Below are positions 7,306-17,318 of a DNA stretch of 64,000 bases, one piece after another (position 1 is the stretch's first letter; each line of letters starts with the position of its first letter). Made by a program: the position numbers and the translations under genes. This DNA is from Muricea muricata (taxonomy: Eukaryota; Cnidaria; Anthozoa; Malacalcyonacea; Plexauridae). The stretch is from contig OY979728.1 in NCBI GenBank assembly GCA_963855995.1, positions 9,570,004 through 9,634,003 of the forward strand. Reading direction: 5' to 3'. A model generated the notes under the pieces. The model was not told the DNA's origin. It made no database searches and saw only the letters and a list, made by a program, of their open reading frames with translations.

Positions 7306-7508
7306 CAGTAGCGGATCCAAGGTAAGTCAAAATAAATTATAGCAGCTCAATTTTAAATTCAAAATAACTTTATAACAATGTCATAGGTTATGAATTTCAA
7401 AAGAATAAAATCTAACCAATGAAGTTGCTTTGAAGGTATTTTAAAATGTAAATATATCCTAGAATGAGCTGTGGTAATTTATTTTGACTTACGCTAGATC
7501 CGCCACTG
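7306..7508. mobile_element. hAT-type MITE with perfect 8-bp target duplication
   Basis: A 203-bp element with termini CAGTAGCGGATCCAAG at 7306 and, inverted from 7508, CAGTGGCGGATCTAGC. The inverted similarity continues through GTAAGTCAAAATAAATTA. The 8-bp direct repeat TGTCCGAC flanks it at 7298-7305 and 7509-7516. An 8-bp duplication with CAGTGGCG termini is the classic hAT signature. It is nested inside the older element at 7212-8180. Confidence 0.92.
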
Positions 7509-7558
7509 TGTCCGACCAAAGAAAATTTAACGACTTCTGTTTGTTGGACCCATGTGCA

Positions 7559-7609
7559 TTGATGTCCGTCCTATATGTATTGATGTCCGTCCTATATGTA
7601 TTGATGTCC
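7559..7609 (+). repeat. 21-bp tandem repeat, 2.4 copies
   Basis: The unit begins TTGATGTCCGTCC at 7559 and 7580, with a partial third copy at 7601. The two full copies are identical. It lies inside the older DNA element. Confidence 0.9.
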
Positions 7610-7648
7610 AACGAAACTTTTACTTTGTCTCATGTCCGACTTAAACTT

Positions 7649-7711
7649 AACACGAAATTCGCGTTTATATCGGTGAAGTAAACACGAAATTCGCATTTAT
7701 ATCGGTGAAAT
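7649..7711 (+). repeat. 32-bp direct duplication
   Basis: AACACGAAATTCGC begins copies at 7649 and 7681, each continuing TTTATATCGGTGAA. They differ at one base near the middle and at the end of the unit. Confidence 0.88.
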
Positions 7712-8189
7712 TCAAGGTGTAAAAACAACGTTACGGTAACAACGGCGACAAAGAACACGAAGACATGTTGGAAGAAAGTTTAGAAGAAACCAAAAGTCAG
7801 AGTTTATTCTCTGACTCTGAAGATGAACTTGACTAAAAGGACCATAAATCTATTGTTGAAGTAAAACATTTTTTGAAATGAGTTGATAAACGTGCTTATA
7901 GTTATCGTATAGTGAACTATAACTTGTTTTGCAGTGCTTCTTGTTCCTACCTGCAAATATACAATTTTTTGAACGTGTTATTGACCCACTTCTATTATTG
8001 ACAACCTAAGTTGACTTTTGATGTATCAGTGCCTATAACTGCTCAAAATTAATTCTCAAAACGATTTTAAAATAATTGATTTTCGTGCCTAAATAAACAT
8101 GTGGCCATCGGACATAATTTTTAAAATGCCCGACCCATTCGGAAACACACCGGACATGCTGTTTGATATTTTAAGACTTGTAAATTATC

Positions 8190-8400
8190 ATACTTTGCTG
8201 CAAGGATGTTTCAAACAAGTCTGGTACAATCATGATTTAACAAGAAATTATGTTGCAAGGTTGACGAAACAAGGTTGTAACCAGAGCCAGAGAGTTGTAA
8301 CAATCTTGTTGTATTGTGATTGTAACAAACTTGTTGGAATAACCTTGTGAGTAGTCTGATAATGCTACCAAGATTGTTACAAGTGGTTACTGCTATTTGC
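8190..8400. repeat. CAAG/TTGT-word low-complexity stretch
   Basis: Dense repetition of words such as TTGTAACAA, AACAAG, CAAGGTTG and ACTTGTT on both strands, with no fixed period. It gives overlapping open readings on both strands that have no domain. It may be the flank or terminus of a further decayed element. The same style appears at 7145-7190. Confidence 0.35.
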
Positions 8401-8797
8401 AATGAACTGCGCCTCTTGCCTAATTTTTAACGTTGTTTACTGCCACTCAACATTGCGTTGATGTCTACCAGTCGCGTTCCCAACACGCCAGGCGAGCTAC
8501 TGGCGCATCACGTTTGCGTGTTTCAACCGCGTGTCGTGCGACTCCAAAAGACTGTATTAACCTTATTGAACAAAACACACACGTATGCACACACGGTAAA
8601 AATTCTAATTATCACATAAAACTACTAAAAAAAAGACCAATGTAGAAATAACTCCGCTTCTCCAACAATATTGAATACACTAACGAAAACGGTCTATGCA
8701 TGTATGAGCAATACAAACGATTGTTCGCCCGCGGTCGTTAATAGTTTTAACTTGATCTACTTTATGTAACAACAAAAATAACATGCCCATCGTCACA
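8400..8797 (-). mobile_element. Probable 3' LTR of the BEL/Pao element
   Basis: On the minus strand the pol reading ends at TGTGACGATGGG (8797 downward). It is preceded directly by a purine-rich GGCGGGGAG tract (8806-8798), the expected polypurine tract next to an LTR that begins TG. The pol stop codon TGA (8795-8793) lies within the LTR start. The far end is not defined: TCACA at 8350-8346 and later points are candidates. There is no second LTR in the window because the element is cut upstream by the LINE, so LTR identity cannot be compared. Confidence 0.5.
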
Positions 8798-10124
8798 CTC
8801 CCCGCCTAAGGATGACTACATTCTTGCTACTCATTTTTTTATGGTCTTGATCGCTTTCGAATCGTCCACCGGTATTAGAAGAATCAGTTCTTTGATTGGG
8901 CGTAGCATGACTTTCTTTCAATACGGCGTGGTGTCCTTCGACTATCCAATAGCCCGCTTGACGGACAGCACCTCGCGTGATGGATCTTCCCTGGTGGTAC
9001 ACTCGCTCGTGGTAGTGACGTACTATCAACTCCGAGATGTGGTCTTTTCGTGGTAAGATGGCCGGATGTCTTTCACCATATTCTAAGACGCCCGTACTCC
9101 AAAAGTACTCCATCACGGTCAACAAACGGATCTAAACGATAGAAACGACTTTGCTGCTTTTTCGCTGATTCCCCTTCGGATTTGTCTGGTGGCTCGTCTT
9201 TGAACCTTTCGTGTTGTACTGTGCGAACTATGATGATCATCGCTCGAGCTCTCACGTCTACACCTGCGCGGGGTTGCTTTAACGGACCGCTTCTTACGTT
9301 CCTTGAATTTTCTCTAAAAGTACCGCAACACCGCGTTGTAATGATGAAAGGCTCGAAAATCATTCGAATGTCTTTGCTCCTAGGCCGTGGCTGACTTTCT
9401 GGTTTGGTTTGAATTTCGTCACAAAGGCGTCAACTTTCTTTTTCACTTCAGGATCGTCTTCGTTTAGGGCTGCGACATCGCCTGGTGTGGCCGAGGTATC
9501 GTCGCTTTTCAGGAATTCTGGACCCGATAACCAACTTGACTCCATTAATTTGTTTGCTTTATCTCCGCGCGTTGCTAGCTCGGTTGGATTGTTCTCACTC
9601 TCCACGTATCTCCACTGACTAGGCGTTGATAGGCTTCGAATCAACTGGACTCTGTTCGCGACGTATTCATAAAAGCGTTTGCTCTCATTAGTGATGTAGC
9701 CGAATCTACCTTCGAATCTGTATAGTAAACGACGCGTGTGATTTCCATATCTATCTCCTTCAATACCTTCTTCTAAGCGAGGAATGCTGACGGGATGAGT
9801 AGGAGCCAGTCTTGTCGGTCCATATGCGAATGGCACCAAAACTGTACCGCTTTTGTCCCACATCTTAAAATAAACAACCGTTCGGTCGCGTTCTTGCTTG
9901 CACCGGAGAAACAGTGTACTTCTGCCTTCGTCGTCGTTTCAAGCTCTTTTGGGCGATAACATCTGGGGATGGTAACTTGTTCCAAGTCTAGGAGGGAATT
10001 GTTCCAGCATTGCCATCGGGTCATTATCTTGTGGGGTAGAGGGTCCTCCCACGCAACACTCGCCTCCATCGACCACTTTGCTCGAACATATCAATCCTTG
10101 CAATAAGTTCCGTCCCTCTAACAT
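8793..10124 (-). pseudogene. pol: BEL/Pao retrotransposon pol, 3' part, broken and deleted
   Basis: Successive minus-strand readings in different frames follow the order of BEL/Pao pol. At 10080-9970 is the post-RT segment (WEDPLP, RWQ.W, IPRCYRPKE). It is followed by a degenerate RNase-H-like FSGAS. At 9863-9360 is the connection with WRYVESENNPTELATRG and SGPEFLK, a BEL hallmark. At 9250-9080 is YRLDPFVDRDGVL. At 9070-8880 is the integrase zinc-binding start (HPAILPRKDHISELIVRHYHE, HQGR, GYWI). The reading then jumps to the C-terminal NVVILRRGV and stop, so the integrase DDE core is missing. Several frameshifts separate the pieces. The RT and upstream parts are absent; the element is cut at the LINE tail at about 10124. 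Confidence 0.85.
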
Positions 10125-10160
10125 GATAATAATAATAATAATAATGATAATAATGATAAT
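10124..10160 (-). repeat. (ATT)n microsatellite, LINE 3' tail
   Basis: ATAATAATA/ATGATAAT-type trinucleotide repeats (AAT on the plus strand, ATT on the LINE strand) lie exactly at the 3' end of the LINE, with BEL/Pao sequence directly beyond. This matches target-primed insertion with a microsatellite tail. Confidence 0.8.
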
Positions 10161-10308
10161 ATAGGTTTATTAGACTCTCTTGCAGATTGTTAATTAAGTA
10201 CAAACACCGAATTACCCAGTCTAGATCTAAGATTTTTACAATCGTATGTTAACAATTATTAACATCATACAACTTATTTAAAATTTTAGATAAAAAAGTC
10301 TAGGAATA

Positions 10309-11470
10309 TTAATAATATTTAAAAGTGAAGAAGTCACCGCATAACTTTGTTCTACAATTCGGTCTATTATTAAAAAGATAGAAATTACGGTTATTGTCAT
10401 TTCGCAGGTTATATTCGTGTTCTCTATCATCTTGTTGAGGGATTAATGTATTTAGTTGGTGATTTGGGCTTTTGATTTTACCGATATATTGTTTACATAG
10501 TTAGTTTTTCACGCCTTGACTGTAATTTCTCCACATTAAACGGCCTTAAGAGTTCTTCTCTCTTCTGGACCGATTCGATTTTTCGATATTCCGGTATAGC
10601 CTGCCACACTGGTACAGCATATTGGTCTTATAATTGCCAAATAAACCTTTAACATTTTTTTTACTTCGATACCAGCTTTACCTAGTAAGCGTAAGGAATA
10701 CAGTCTTTTGCATGCTTTTCCGTTTATGTATGCAATATGTTCTTTCCACTTTAGGTCGACTGTTAGAATCACTCCAAGGAGTTTGTATCTCTTAACCTTT
10801 TCAATCGTTATCCCAATGGTTATGGGTCTCAATACTGTAGTGCTATATTCTAAGGGATCAATTACCATCTCTTTACATTTCCTAGGGTTAAGCTTTATAC
10901 GATTCTTTTCCGCAAATTCGTTAACAGTTTGTGCCACTATGTTCATCAAACTTGTTGAGTTCCTTGGAGTTATTTCTAAGGCTGTAGTATCATCTACGAA
11001 TTTTGTTCTTAAATTCCAATCTATGAGGATTTCATTAGTCATTACGGAGAACAATATCACACCTAATTTAGTCTCCTGCGGAATTCCGCCATTCGGCGAT
11101 TTCCAATTAGACAGTACTCCGGCAATGCGCGTTACTTGCATTCTATTTGAAAGAAGGGCAGATACCCAGTTGCTGAGAGCAGGGTGCATATTAAGTTTTT
11201 GAAGGTTTCCCATCAGTACTTTACGATCTACACGATGAAATCCTTTAGAAAAGTCAGTAAAGAATATTCTGGCTATATGGTCACCTTTGTGAATTCAATT
11301 GCTTCAAAAATAAGTTAAAGGAAGCTTATTAATGCATCTGTTGTTGACATGCCTTTTCTAGCGAACTGATATTTATTGACCTTCCCCTCTAATTGTAGTA
11401 TGAAGCACTTGCAAAACAGGTCTTCCATCACTTTCGCCAATGTACACGTGAGTGAAATAGGGTGCACATC
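10309..11470 (-). pseudogene. LINE reverse transcriptase and C-terminal part, broken
   Basis: The reading starts with PISLTCTLAKVMED (about 11460-11420), a conserved RT N-terminal block, then FARKGMSTTDALISF. After an in-frame TAA (about 11320) and a one-base shift near 11290 comes FFTDFSKGFHRVDRKVL. From 11213 to 10536 it is open, with GGIPQETKLGVILF, the catalytic-type KFVDDTTALE, LNPRKCKEM, YKLLGVIL and KRLYSLRLL. After another shift it continues to YNLRNDNNRNF and ends at a stop at 10309. The FVDD form of the RT active site and the KLG motif fit CR1/L2-group LINEs. The plus-strand open reading at 10708-11202 is its antisense shadow. Confidence 0.85.
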
Positions 11471-11483
11471 AGTTTCCATTGAT

Positions 11484-11508
11484 TGTGTGTATGTGTGTGT
11501 GTGTGGAG
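11484..11508 (+). repeat. (TG)n microsatellite within the LINE
   Basis: TGTGTGTATGTGTGTGTGTGTG followed by a G-run (11510-11517) interrupts the LINE reading just upstream of the RT start. Flanking LINE-like residues (SPIHKE before, TDVHPISL after) show where it expanded. Confidence 0.85.
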
Positions 11509-11670
11509 GGGGGGGGGTTCTTTATGTATAGGGGAAATGATAGAACATCTTAATAAGACAGACAGAAAAAAATTGAAACTTGCCTTCGCAGGTAGTTTTT
11601 GCAGTACAGCAGTCCAGTCCTTAGCTATCATCCATCGGCCAAAACCCCTCCAATTACTATATTTCATATC

Positions 11671-11888
11671 TCATCGTTTTACCTTCTTATTCTCTTTATC
11701 ATTTGTGTTTATCGTAATAGGTTTTGCCAGAATTGTGTAGTGGTCTGATGATGCAATTTTGGAAAGTTGGTGTATTGTAAAAAGTTTTGTTCTGTTCGTT
11801 AAGAACCAGTCGTCGAGGATATTTGATTCTCTAGTGCTCAAAGTTACTAACTGTTTGAGATGGTTGGGCAACGTTAAGTGTGTCTGTT
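11671..11888 (-). pseudogene. LINE endonuclease, C-terminal fragment
   Basis: The minus-strand reading contains LKQLVTLSTRESNILDD, the LTNR block and KIASSDHYTILAKP. S-S-D-H-Y carries the conserved Asp-His of apurinic-type LINE endonucleases. It is the continuation of the fragment at 12662-12890 across the inserted MITE. The next part (11667-11520) runs through a poorly conserved linker with SIISPIHKE before the RT. Confidence 0.8.
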
Positions 11889-11892
11889 TTAA

Positions 11893-12657
11893 AGGGCATT
11901 GGCAATGAAAATTTTTATTCTTTCATGTGAAAGAGCATGAAAAAGTAAGCCGATTGGCCGTGTACTGTAATAGACTATCTCTTTTAGTTCCAAAGTTATT
12001 TGCAAAAATGTAAAATATAAACTGCTGATTCAGCAAAAGTTGTGACGTCACTAGTTGGGTAAGTAGGTTTAATAAATACATAAACGAGCACAGCTCAGTT
12101 ATTATTTACTCAACGTCGTTGTACTTATTTATTCTAACGTCGTTGCTATGGTAACACTGTCGTCCCCAGGCTCCACACAGAATTTTATAAATTAGCTGTA
12201 TACTGAAACTGGTTACAACAACATGATATCAGAAGTTTGTCTGCTATACATATGCATGCCTAAAGTTCAATGGGAAGATCATTGTTCCAAAAAAAATGTC
12301 CACGTAGATAAATAAAACATGTTATATAAATTTCGTATCAGGGGCCTCGAAACGGCAGTGTTACCTTGGCAACAAAATTACAAATGTTTTTTGATGCGTC
12401 TTGTCATGTACTATGTGCAAAATTTTGTTGAGTTTGAATAAATAGTAACTGAGCTATGCTCGTTTATGTATTTATTAAACCTACTTACCCAACTACTGAC
12501 GTCACAACTTTTGCTGAATCAGCAGTTTATATTTTCCACATTTTTGCAAATAACTTCGGAACTAAAAGACATAGTCTTTTACAGTAAACGGCCAATTGGC
12601 TCATTTTCTCATGCTCTTTTGCATGAAACAATAAAATTTTTTTATTGCCAATGCCCT
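11893..12657. mobile_element. 765-bp palindromic MITE in the LINE, TSD TTAA
   Basis: The ends are AGGGCATTGGCAAT at 11893 and its complement at 12657, each flanked outside by TTAA (11889-11892 and 12658-12661). The arms pair with scattered differences over more than 200 bp (for example ATTCAGCAAAAGTTGTGACG, CTCGTTTATGTATTTATTAA and, further inward, GGTAACACTG near 12150 against 12357). TTAA duplication points to the Kolobok or piggyBac type. Removing it rejoins the LINE endonuclease reading, which proves it inserted later. No transposase is present. Confidence 0.88.
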
Positions 12658-12661
12658 TTAA

Positions 12662-12890
12662 TCCAGTTGAATTTGGGTTAAAATCCCCGGTTATTAATAT
12701 CAAGGCGTTTGGGTATTTTTTCAGTATGCTGAATAGGTTACGCTGAATATGGTCTTTTAGTTTGAGGTTCTCAGGTTCACGATTAGATGTTGTTGGGTAT
12801 ACCACACATATGTTGTGGTTACATGTATACATGTAACATTTCTTGGTAATTTTTGTGGTCTTAACAGCATCTTAAAGCGCTTCGACTAGT
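12662..12890 (-). pseudogene. LINE endonuclease, central fragment
   Basis: Minus-strand readings in two frames: first RPQKLPRNVTCI (about 12870-12830), then VVYPTTSNREPENLKLKDHI and LILITGDFNPNSTG. G-D-F-N is the conserved catalytic-domain motif of apurinic-type LINE endonucleases. One frameshift near 12800 separates them. The N-terminal endonuclease portion is missing; the sequence passes into satellite at about 12900. Confidence 0.8.
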
Positions 12891-12906
12891 TCTTCAATGC
12901 AGCCTA

Positions 12907-13270
12907 CAAGTTTTTTACTGGCACTTTGTTGTATGGACCTGAATTTTTGAAATTTTGTGTGCGATGAAAAAAAGTGCGATGAAATCTCATGAAACTTAGC
13001 TTAAAATGATATAATTGGTCATTGTATCTGAAAAAACTTAGTTTGGAACCAGAACAACTTATCTTATTGTTGTTTTAGAATTTGACTGATTTCACCTATT
13101 TTGGCTGAAGACTGGCCTTGGATGTGGTAAGTGTTTTCATTCGGCATTTTCCCATATTACATGGAAATGATGTAAAATTCTTCATGCATTACCGGATCAG
13201 CTCACACTCGGATTTTAGCTAAGTTTGGGGCACTAGAGATGTACTTGGGACACTGTGCTAGTGTTGACCA
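12907..13270 (+). repeat. Diverged edge monomer of the satellite
   Basis: The first copy differs from all others at many sites: GTGTGCGATGAAAAAAAGTG, AATCTC for AATGTC, TTGTTGTTTTAGAAT, and GAAGACTGG for GAACATTGG. Later copies are almost uniform. Decay at the array boundary is expected when interior copies are homogenised by unequal exchange and edge copies are not. Confidence 0.8.
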
Positions 13271-14479
13271 CTATGTTTGAACTTTTCCCACTTTGGTATA
13301 TTGGCCTGAATTGTTGAAATTTTTCTAAATGCGATGAAATGTCATGAAACTTAGCTCAAAATGATGAATTAGGTCATTGTATATGAAAAAACTTAGTTTG
13401 GAACCGGAACAACTTATCTTATTGCTGTTTTAGGATTTGACTCATTTCACCTATTTTGGCTGAACATTGGCCTTGGATGTGGTAAGTGTTTTCATTCGGC
13501 ATTTTCCCATATTACATGGAAATGATGTAAAATTCTTCATGCATTACCGGATCAGCTCACGCTCGGATTTTAGCTAAGTTTGGGGCACTAGAGATGTACT
13601 TGGGACACTCTGCTAGTGTTGACCACTATGTTTGAACTTTTCTTACTTTGGTATATTGGCCTGAATTTTTGAAATTTTTCTAAATGCGATGAAATGTCAT
13701 GAAACTTACCTCAAAATGATGAATTAGGTCATTGTATATGAAAAAACTTAGTTTGGAACCGGAACAACTTATATTATTGCTGTTTTAGGATTTGACTCAT
13801 TTCACCTATTTTGGCTGAACATTGGCCTTGGATGTGGTAAGTGTTTTCATTTGGCATTTTCCCATATTACATGGAAATGATGTAAAATTCTTCATGCATT
13901 ACCGGATCAGCTCACGCTCGGATTTTAGCTAAGTTTGGGGCACTAGAGATGTACTTGGGACACTCTGCTAGTGTTGACCACTATGTTTGAACTTTTCCCA
14001 CTTTGGTATATTGGCCTGAATTTTTGAAATTTTTCTAAATGCTATGAAATGTCATGAAACTTAGCTCAAAATGATGAATTAGGTCATTGTATATGAAAAA
14101 AACGTAGTTTGGAACCGGAACAACTTATCTTATTGCTGTTTTAGGATTTGACTCATTTCACCTATTTTGGCTGAACATTGGCCTTGGATGTGGTAAGTGT
14201 TTTCATTCGGCATTTTCCCATATTACATGGAAATGATGTAAAATTCTTCATGCATTACCGGATCAGCTCACGCTCGGATTTTAGCTATGTTTGGGGCACT
14301 AGAGATGTACTTGGGACACTGTGCTAGTGTTGACCACTATGTTTGAACTTTTCTTACTTTGGTATATTGGCCTGAATTTTTGAAATTTTTCTAAATGCGA
14401 TGAAATGTCATGAAACTTACCTCAAAATGATGAATTAGGTCATTGTATATGAAAAAACTTAGTTTGGAACCGGAACAAC

Positions 14480-17318
14480 TTATCTTATTGCTGTTTTAGG
14501 ATTTGACTCATTTCACCTATTTTGGCTGAACATTGGCCTTGGATGTGGTAAGTGTTTTCATTTGGCATTTTCCCATATTACATGGAAATGATGTAAAATT
14601 CTTCATGCATTACCGGAACAGCTCACGCTCGGATTTTAGCTAAGTTTGGGGCACTAGAGATGTACTTGGGACACTCTGCTAGTGTTGACCACTATGTTTG
14701 AACTTTTCCCACTTTGGTATATTGGCCTGAATTTTTGAAATTTTTCTAAATGCGATGAAATGTCATGAAACTTAGCTCAAAATGATGAATTAGGTCATTG
14801 TATATGAAAAAACGTAGTTTGGAACCGGAACAACTTATCTTATTGCTGTTTTAGGATTTGACTCATTTCACCTATTTTGGCTGAACATTGGCCTTGGATG
14901 TGGTAAGTGTTTTCATTCGGCATTTTCCCATATTACATGGAAATGATGTAAAATTCTTCATGCATTACCGGATCAGCTCACGCTCGGATTTTAGCTAAGT
15001 TTGGGGCGCTAGAGATGTACTTGGGACACTGTGCTAGTGTTGACCACTATGTTTGAACTTTTCCCACTTTGGTATATTGGCCTGAATTTTTGAAATTTTT
15101 CTAAATGCGATGAAATGTCATGAAACTTAGCTCAAAATGATGAATTAGGTCATTGTATATGAAAAAACTTAGTTTGGAACCGGAACAACTTATCTTATTG
15201 CTGTTTTAGGATTTGACTCATTTCACCTATTTTGGCTGATTATTGGCCTTGGATGTGGTAGGTGTTTTCATTCGGCATTTTCCCATATTACATGGAAATG
15301 ATGTAAAATTCTTCATGCATTACCGGATCAGCTCACGCTCGGATTTTAGCTAAGTTTGGGGCACTAGAGATGTACTTGGGACACTGTGCTAGTGTTGACC
15401 ACTATGTTTGAACTTTTCCCACTTTGGTATATTGGCCTGAATTTTTGAAATTTTTCTAAATGCGATGAAATGTCATGAAACTTAGCTCAAAATGATGAAT
15501 TAGGTCATTGTATATGAAAAAACTTAGTTTGGAACCGGAACAACTTATCTTATTGCTGTTTTAGGATTTGACTCATTTCACCTATTTTGGGTGAACATTG
15601 GCCTTGGATGTGGTAAGTGTTTTCATTCGGCATTTTCCCATATTACAAGGAAATGATGTAAAATTCTTCATGCATTACCGGATCAGCTCACGCTCGGATT
15701 TTAGCTAAGTTTGGGGCACTAGAGATGTACTTGGGACACTGTGCTAGTGTTGACCACTATGTTTGAACTTTTCCCACTTTGGTATATTGGCCTGAATTTT
15801 TGAAATTTTTCTAAATGCGATGAAATGTCATGAAACTTAGCTCAAAATGATGAATTAGGTCATTGTATATGAAAAACTTAGTTTGGAACCAGAACAACTT
15901 ATCTTATTGCTGTTTTAGGATTTGACTCATTTCACCTATTTTGGCTGAACATTGGCCTTGGATGTGGTAAGTGTTTTCATTTGGCATTTTCCCATATTAC
16001 ATGGAAATGATGTAAAATTCTTCATGCATTACCGGAACAGCTCACGCTCGGATTTTAGCTAAGTTTGGGGCACTAGAGATGTACTTGGGACACTCTGCTA
16101 GTGTTGACCACTATGTTTGAACTTTTCCCACTTTGGTATATTGGCCTGAATTTTTGAAATTTTTCTAAATGCGATGAAATGTCATGAAACTTAGCTCAAA
16201 ATGATGAATTAGGTCATTGTATATGAAAAAACGTAGTTTGGAACCGGAACAACTTATCTTATTGCTGTTTTAGGATTTGACTCATTTCACCTATTTTGGC
16301 TGAACATTGGCCTTGGATGTGGTAAGTGTTTTCATTCGGCATTTTCCCATATTACATGGAAATGATGTAAAATTCTTCATGCATTACCGGATCAGCTCAC
16401 GCTCGGATTTTAGCTAAGTTTGGGGCGCTAGAGATGTACTTGGGACACTGTGCTAGTGTTGACCACTATGTTTGAACTTTTCCCACTTTGGTATATTGGC
16501 CTGAATTTTTGAAATTTTTCTAAATGCGATGAAATGTCATGAAACTTAGCTCAAAATGATGAATTAGGTCATTGTATATGAAAAAACTTAGTTTGGAACC
16601 GGAACAACTTATCTTATTGCTGTTTTAGGATTTGACTCATTTCACCTATTTTGGCTGATTATTGGCCTTGGATGTGGTAGGTGTTTTCATTCGGCATTTT
16701 CCCATATTACATGGAAATGATGTAAAATTCTTCATGCATTACCGGATCAGCTCACGCTCGGATTTTAGCTAAGTTTGGGGCACTAGAGATGTACTTGGGA
16801 CACTGTGCTAGTGTTGACCACTATGTTTGAACTTTTCCCACTTTGGTATATTGGCCTGAATTTTTGAAATTTTTCTAAATGCGATGAAATGTCATGAAAC
16901 TTAGCTCAAAATGATGAATTAGGTCATTGTATATGAAAAAACTTAGTTTGGAACCGGAACAACTTATCTTATTGCTGTTTTAGGATTTGACTCATTTCAC
17001 CTATTTTGGGTGAACATTGGCCTTGGATGTGGTAAGTGTTTTCATTCGGCATTTTCCCATATTACAAGGAAATGATGTAAAATTCTTCATGCATTACCGG
17101 ATCAGCTCACGCTCGGATTTTAGCTAAGTTTGGGGCACTAGAGATGTACTTGGGACACTGTGCTAGTGTTGACCACTATGTTTGAACTTTTCCCACTTTG
17201 GTATATTGGCCTGAATTTTTGAAATTTTTCTAAATGCGATGAAATGTCATGAAACTTAGCTCAAAATGATGAATTAGGTCATTGTATATGAAAAAACTTA
17301 GTTTGGAACCGGAACAAC
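14480..17318 (+). repeat. Higher-order repeat: 4-mer of 1419 bp, two copies
   Basis: Rare markers recur at 1419 bp: GGGGCGCTAG at 15003 and 16422, CTGATTATTGG at 15236 and 16655, TTGGGTGAAC at about 15588 and 17007. The missing base relative to 4 x 355 is a deleted A in a poly-A run near 15870. The boundary between copies is near 15,900. Confidence 0.85.

Larger units (their letters stand above)
7212..8180. mobile_element. Old non-autonomous DNA element, CAGGCCTTAAAATATC termini
   Basis: The left end CAGGCCTTAAAATATC and the inverted right end CAAGTCTTAAAATATC pair imperfectly (two mismatches in 16). Just inside both ends are GGACAT/GTCCGACC-type words, repeated as CGACCCATTCG (left about 7249, right about 8129). 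The outer flanks share only ATTATC, so any duplication has decayed. The interior holds a younger hAT-type MITE, two short tandem repeats and no transposase. The layout is consistent with an old hAT-like element, but that class is inferred. Confidence 0.5.
10124..12904 (-). mobile_element. CR1/L2-like LINE, 5'-truncated, interrupted by a MITE
   Basis: A non-LTR retrotransposon on the minus strand. It runs from endonuclease remnants next to the satellite (about 12900), through the endonuclease C-terminus, reverse transcriptase and C-terminal tail, to a short 3' untranslated region and an (ATT)n tail at 10160-10124. A microsatellite tail is the usual 3' end of CR1/L2-group LINEs. Domain order and the SSDHY, GIPQxTKLG and FVDD motifs give the class. 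Its 3' end abuts the BEL/Pao pol, so it probably inserted into that element. Its 5' end stops at the satellite array. Frameshifts, an in-frame stop, a CA repeat and a 765-bp MITE make it inactive. Confidence 0.82.

Noticed and set aside
7765-7836. Short acidic reading MLEESLEETKSQSLFSDSEDELD
   Set aside because: Looks like a protein C-terminus (acidic, Ser-rich), but it has only 23 residues, a stop 15 codons upstream, no clear splice acceptor, and lies inside an old DNA element. It could be a remnant of a transposase C-terminus; not supported enough to call.
8099-8402. Overlapping open readings on both strands
   Set aside because: They fall in the CAAG/TTGT low-complexity stretch; no domain and no splice context.
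10708-11202. Plus-strand 164-residue open reading
   Set aside because: Antisense shadow of the LINE reverse transcriptase, which has recognisable motifs on the minus strand.
11483-11740. Plus-strand 85-residue open reading
   Set aside because: Starts in a TG microsatellite and is antisense to the LINE.
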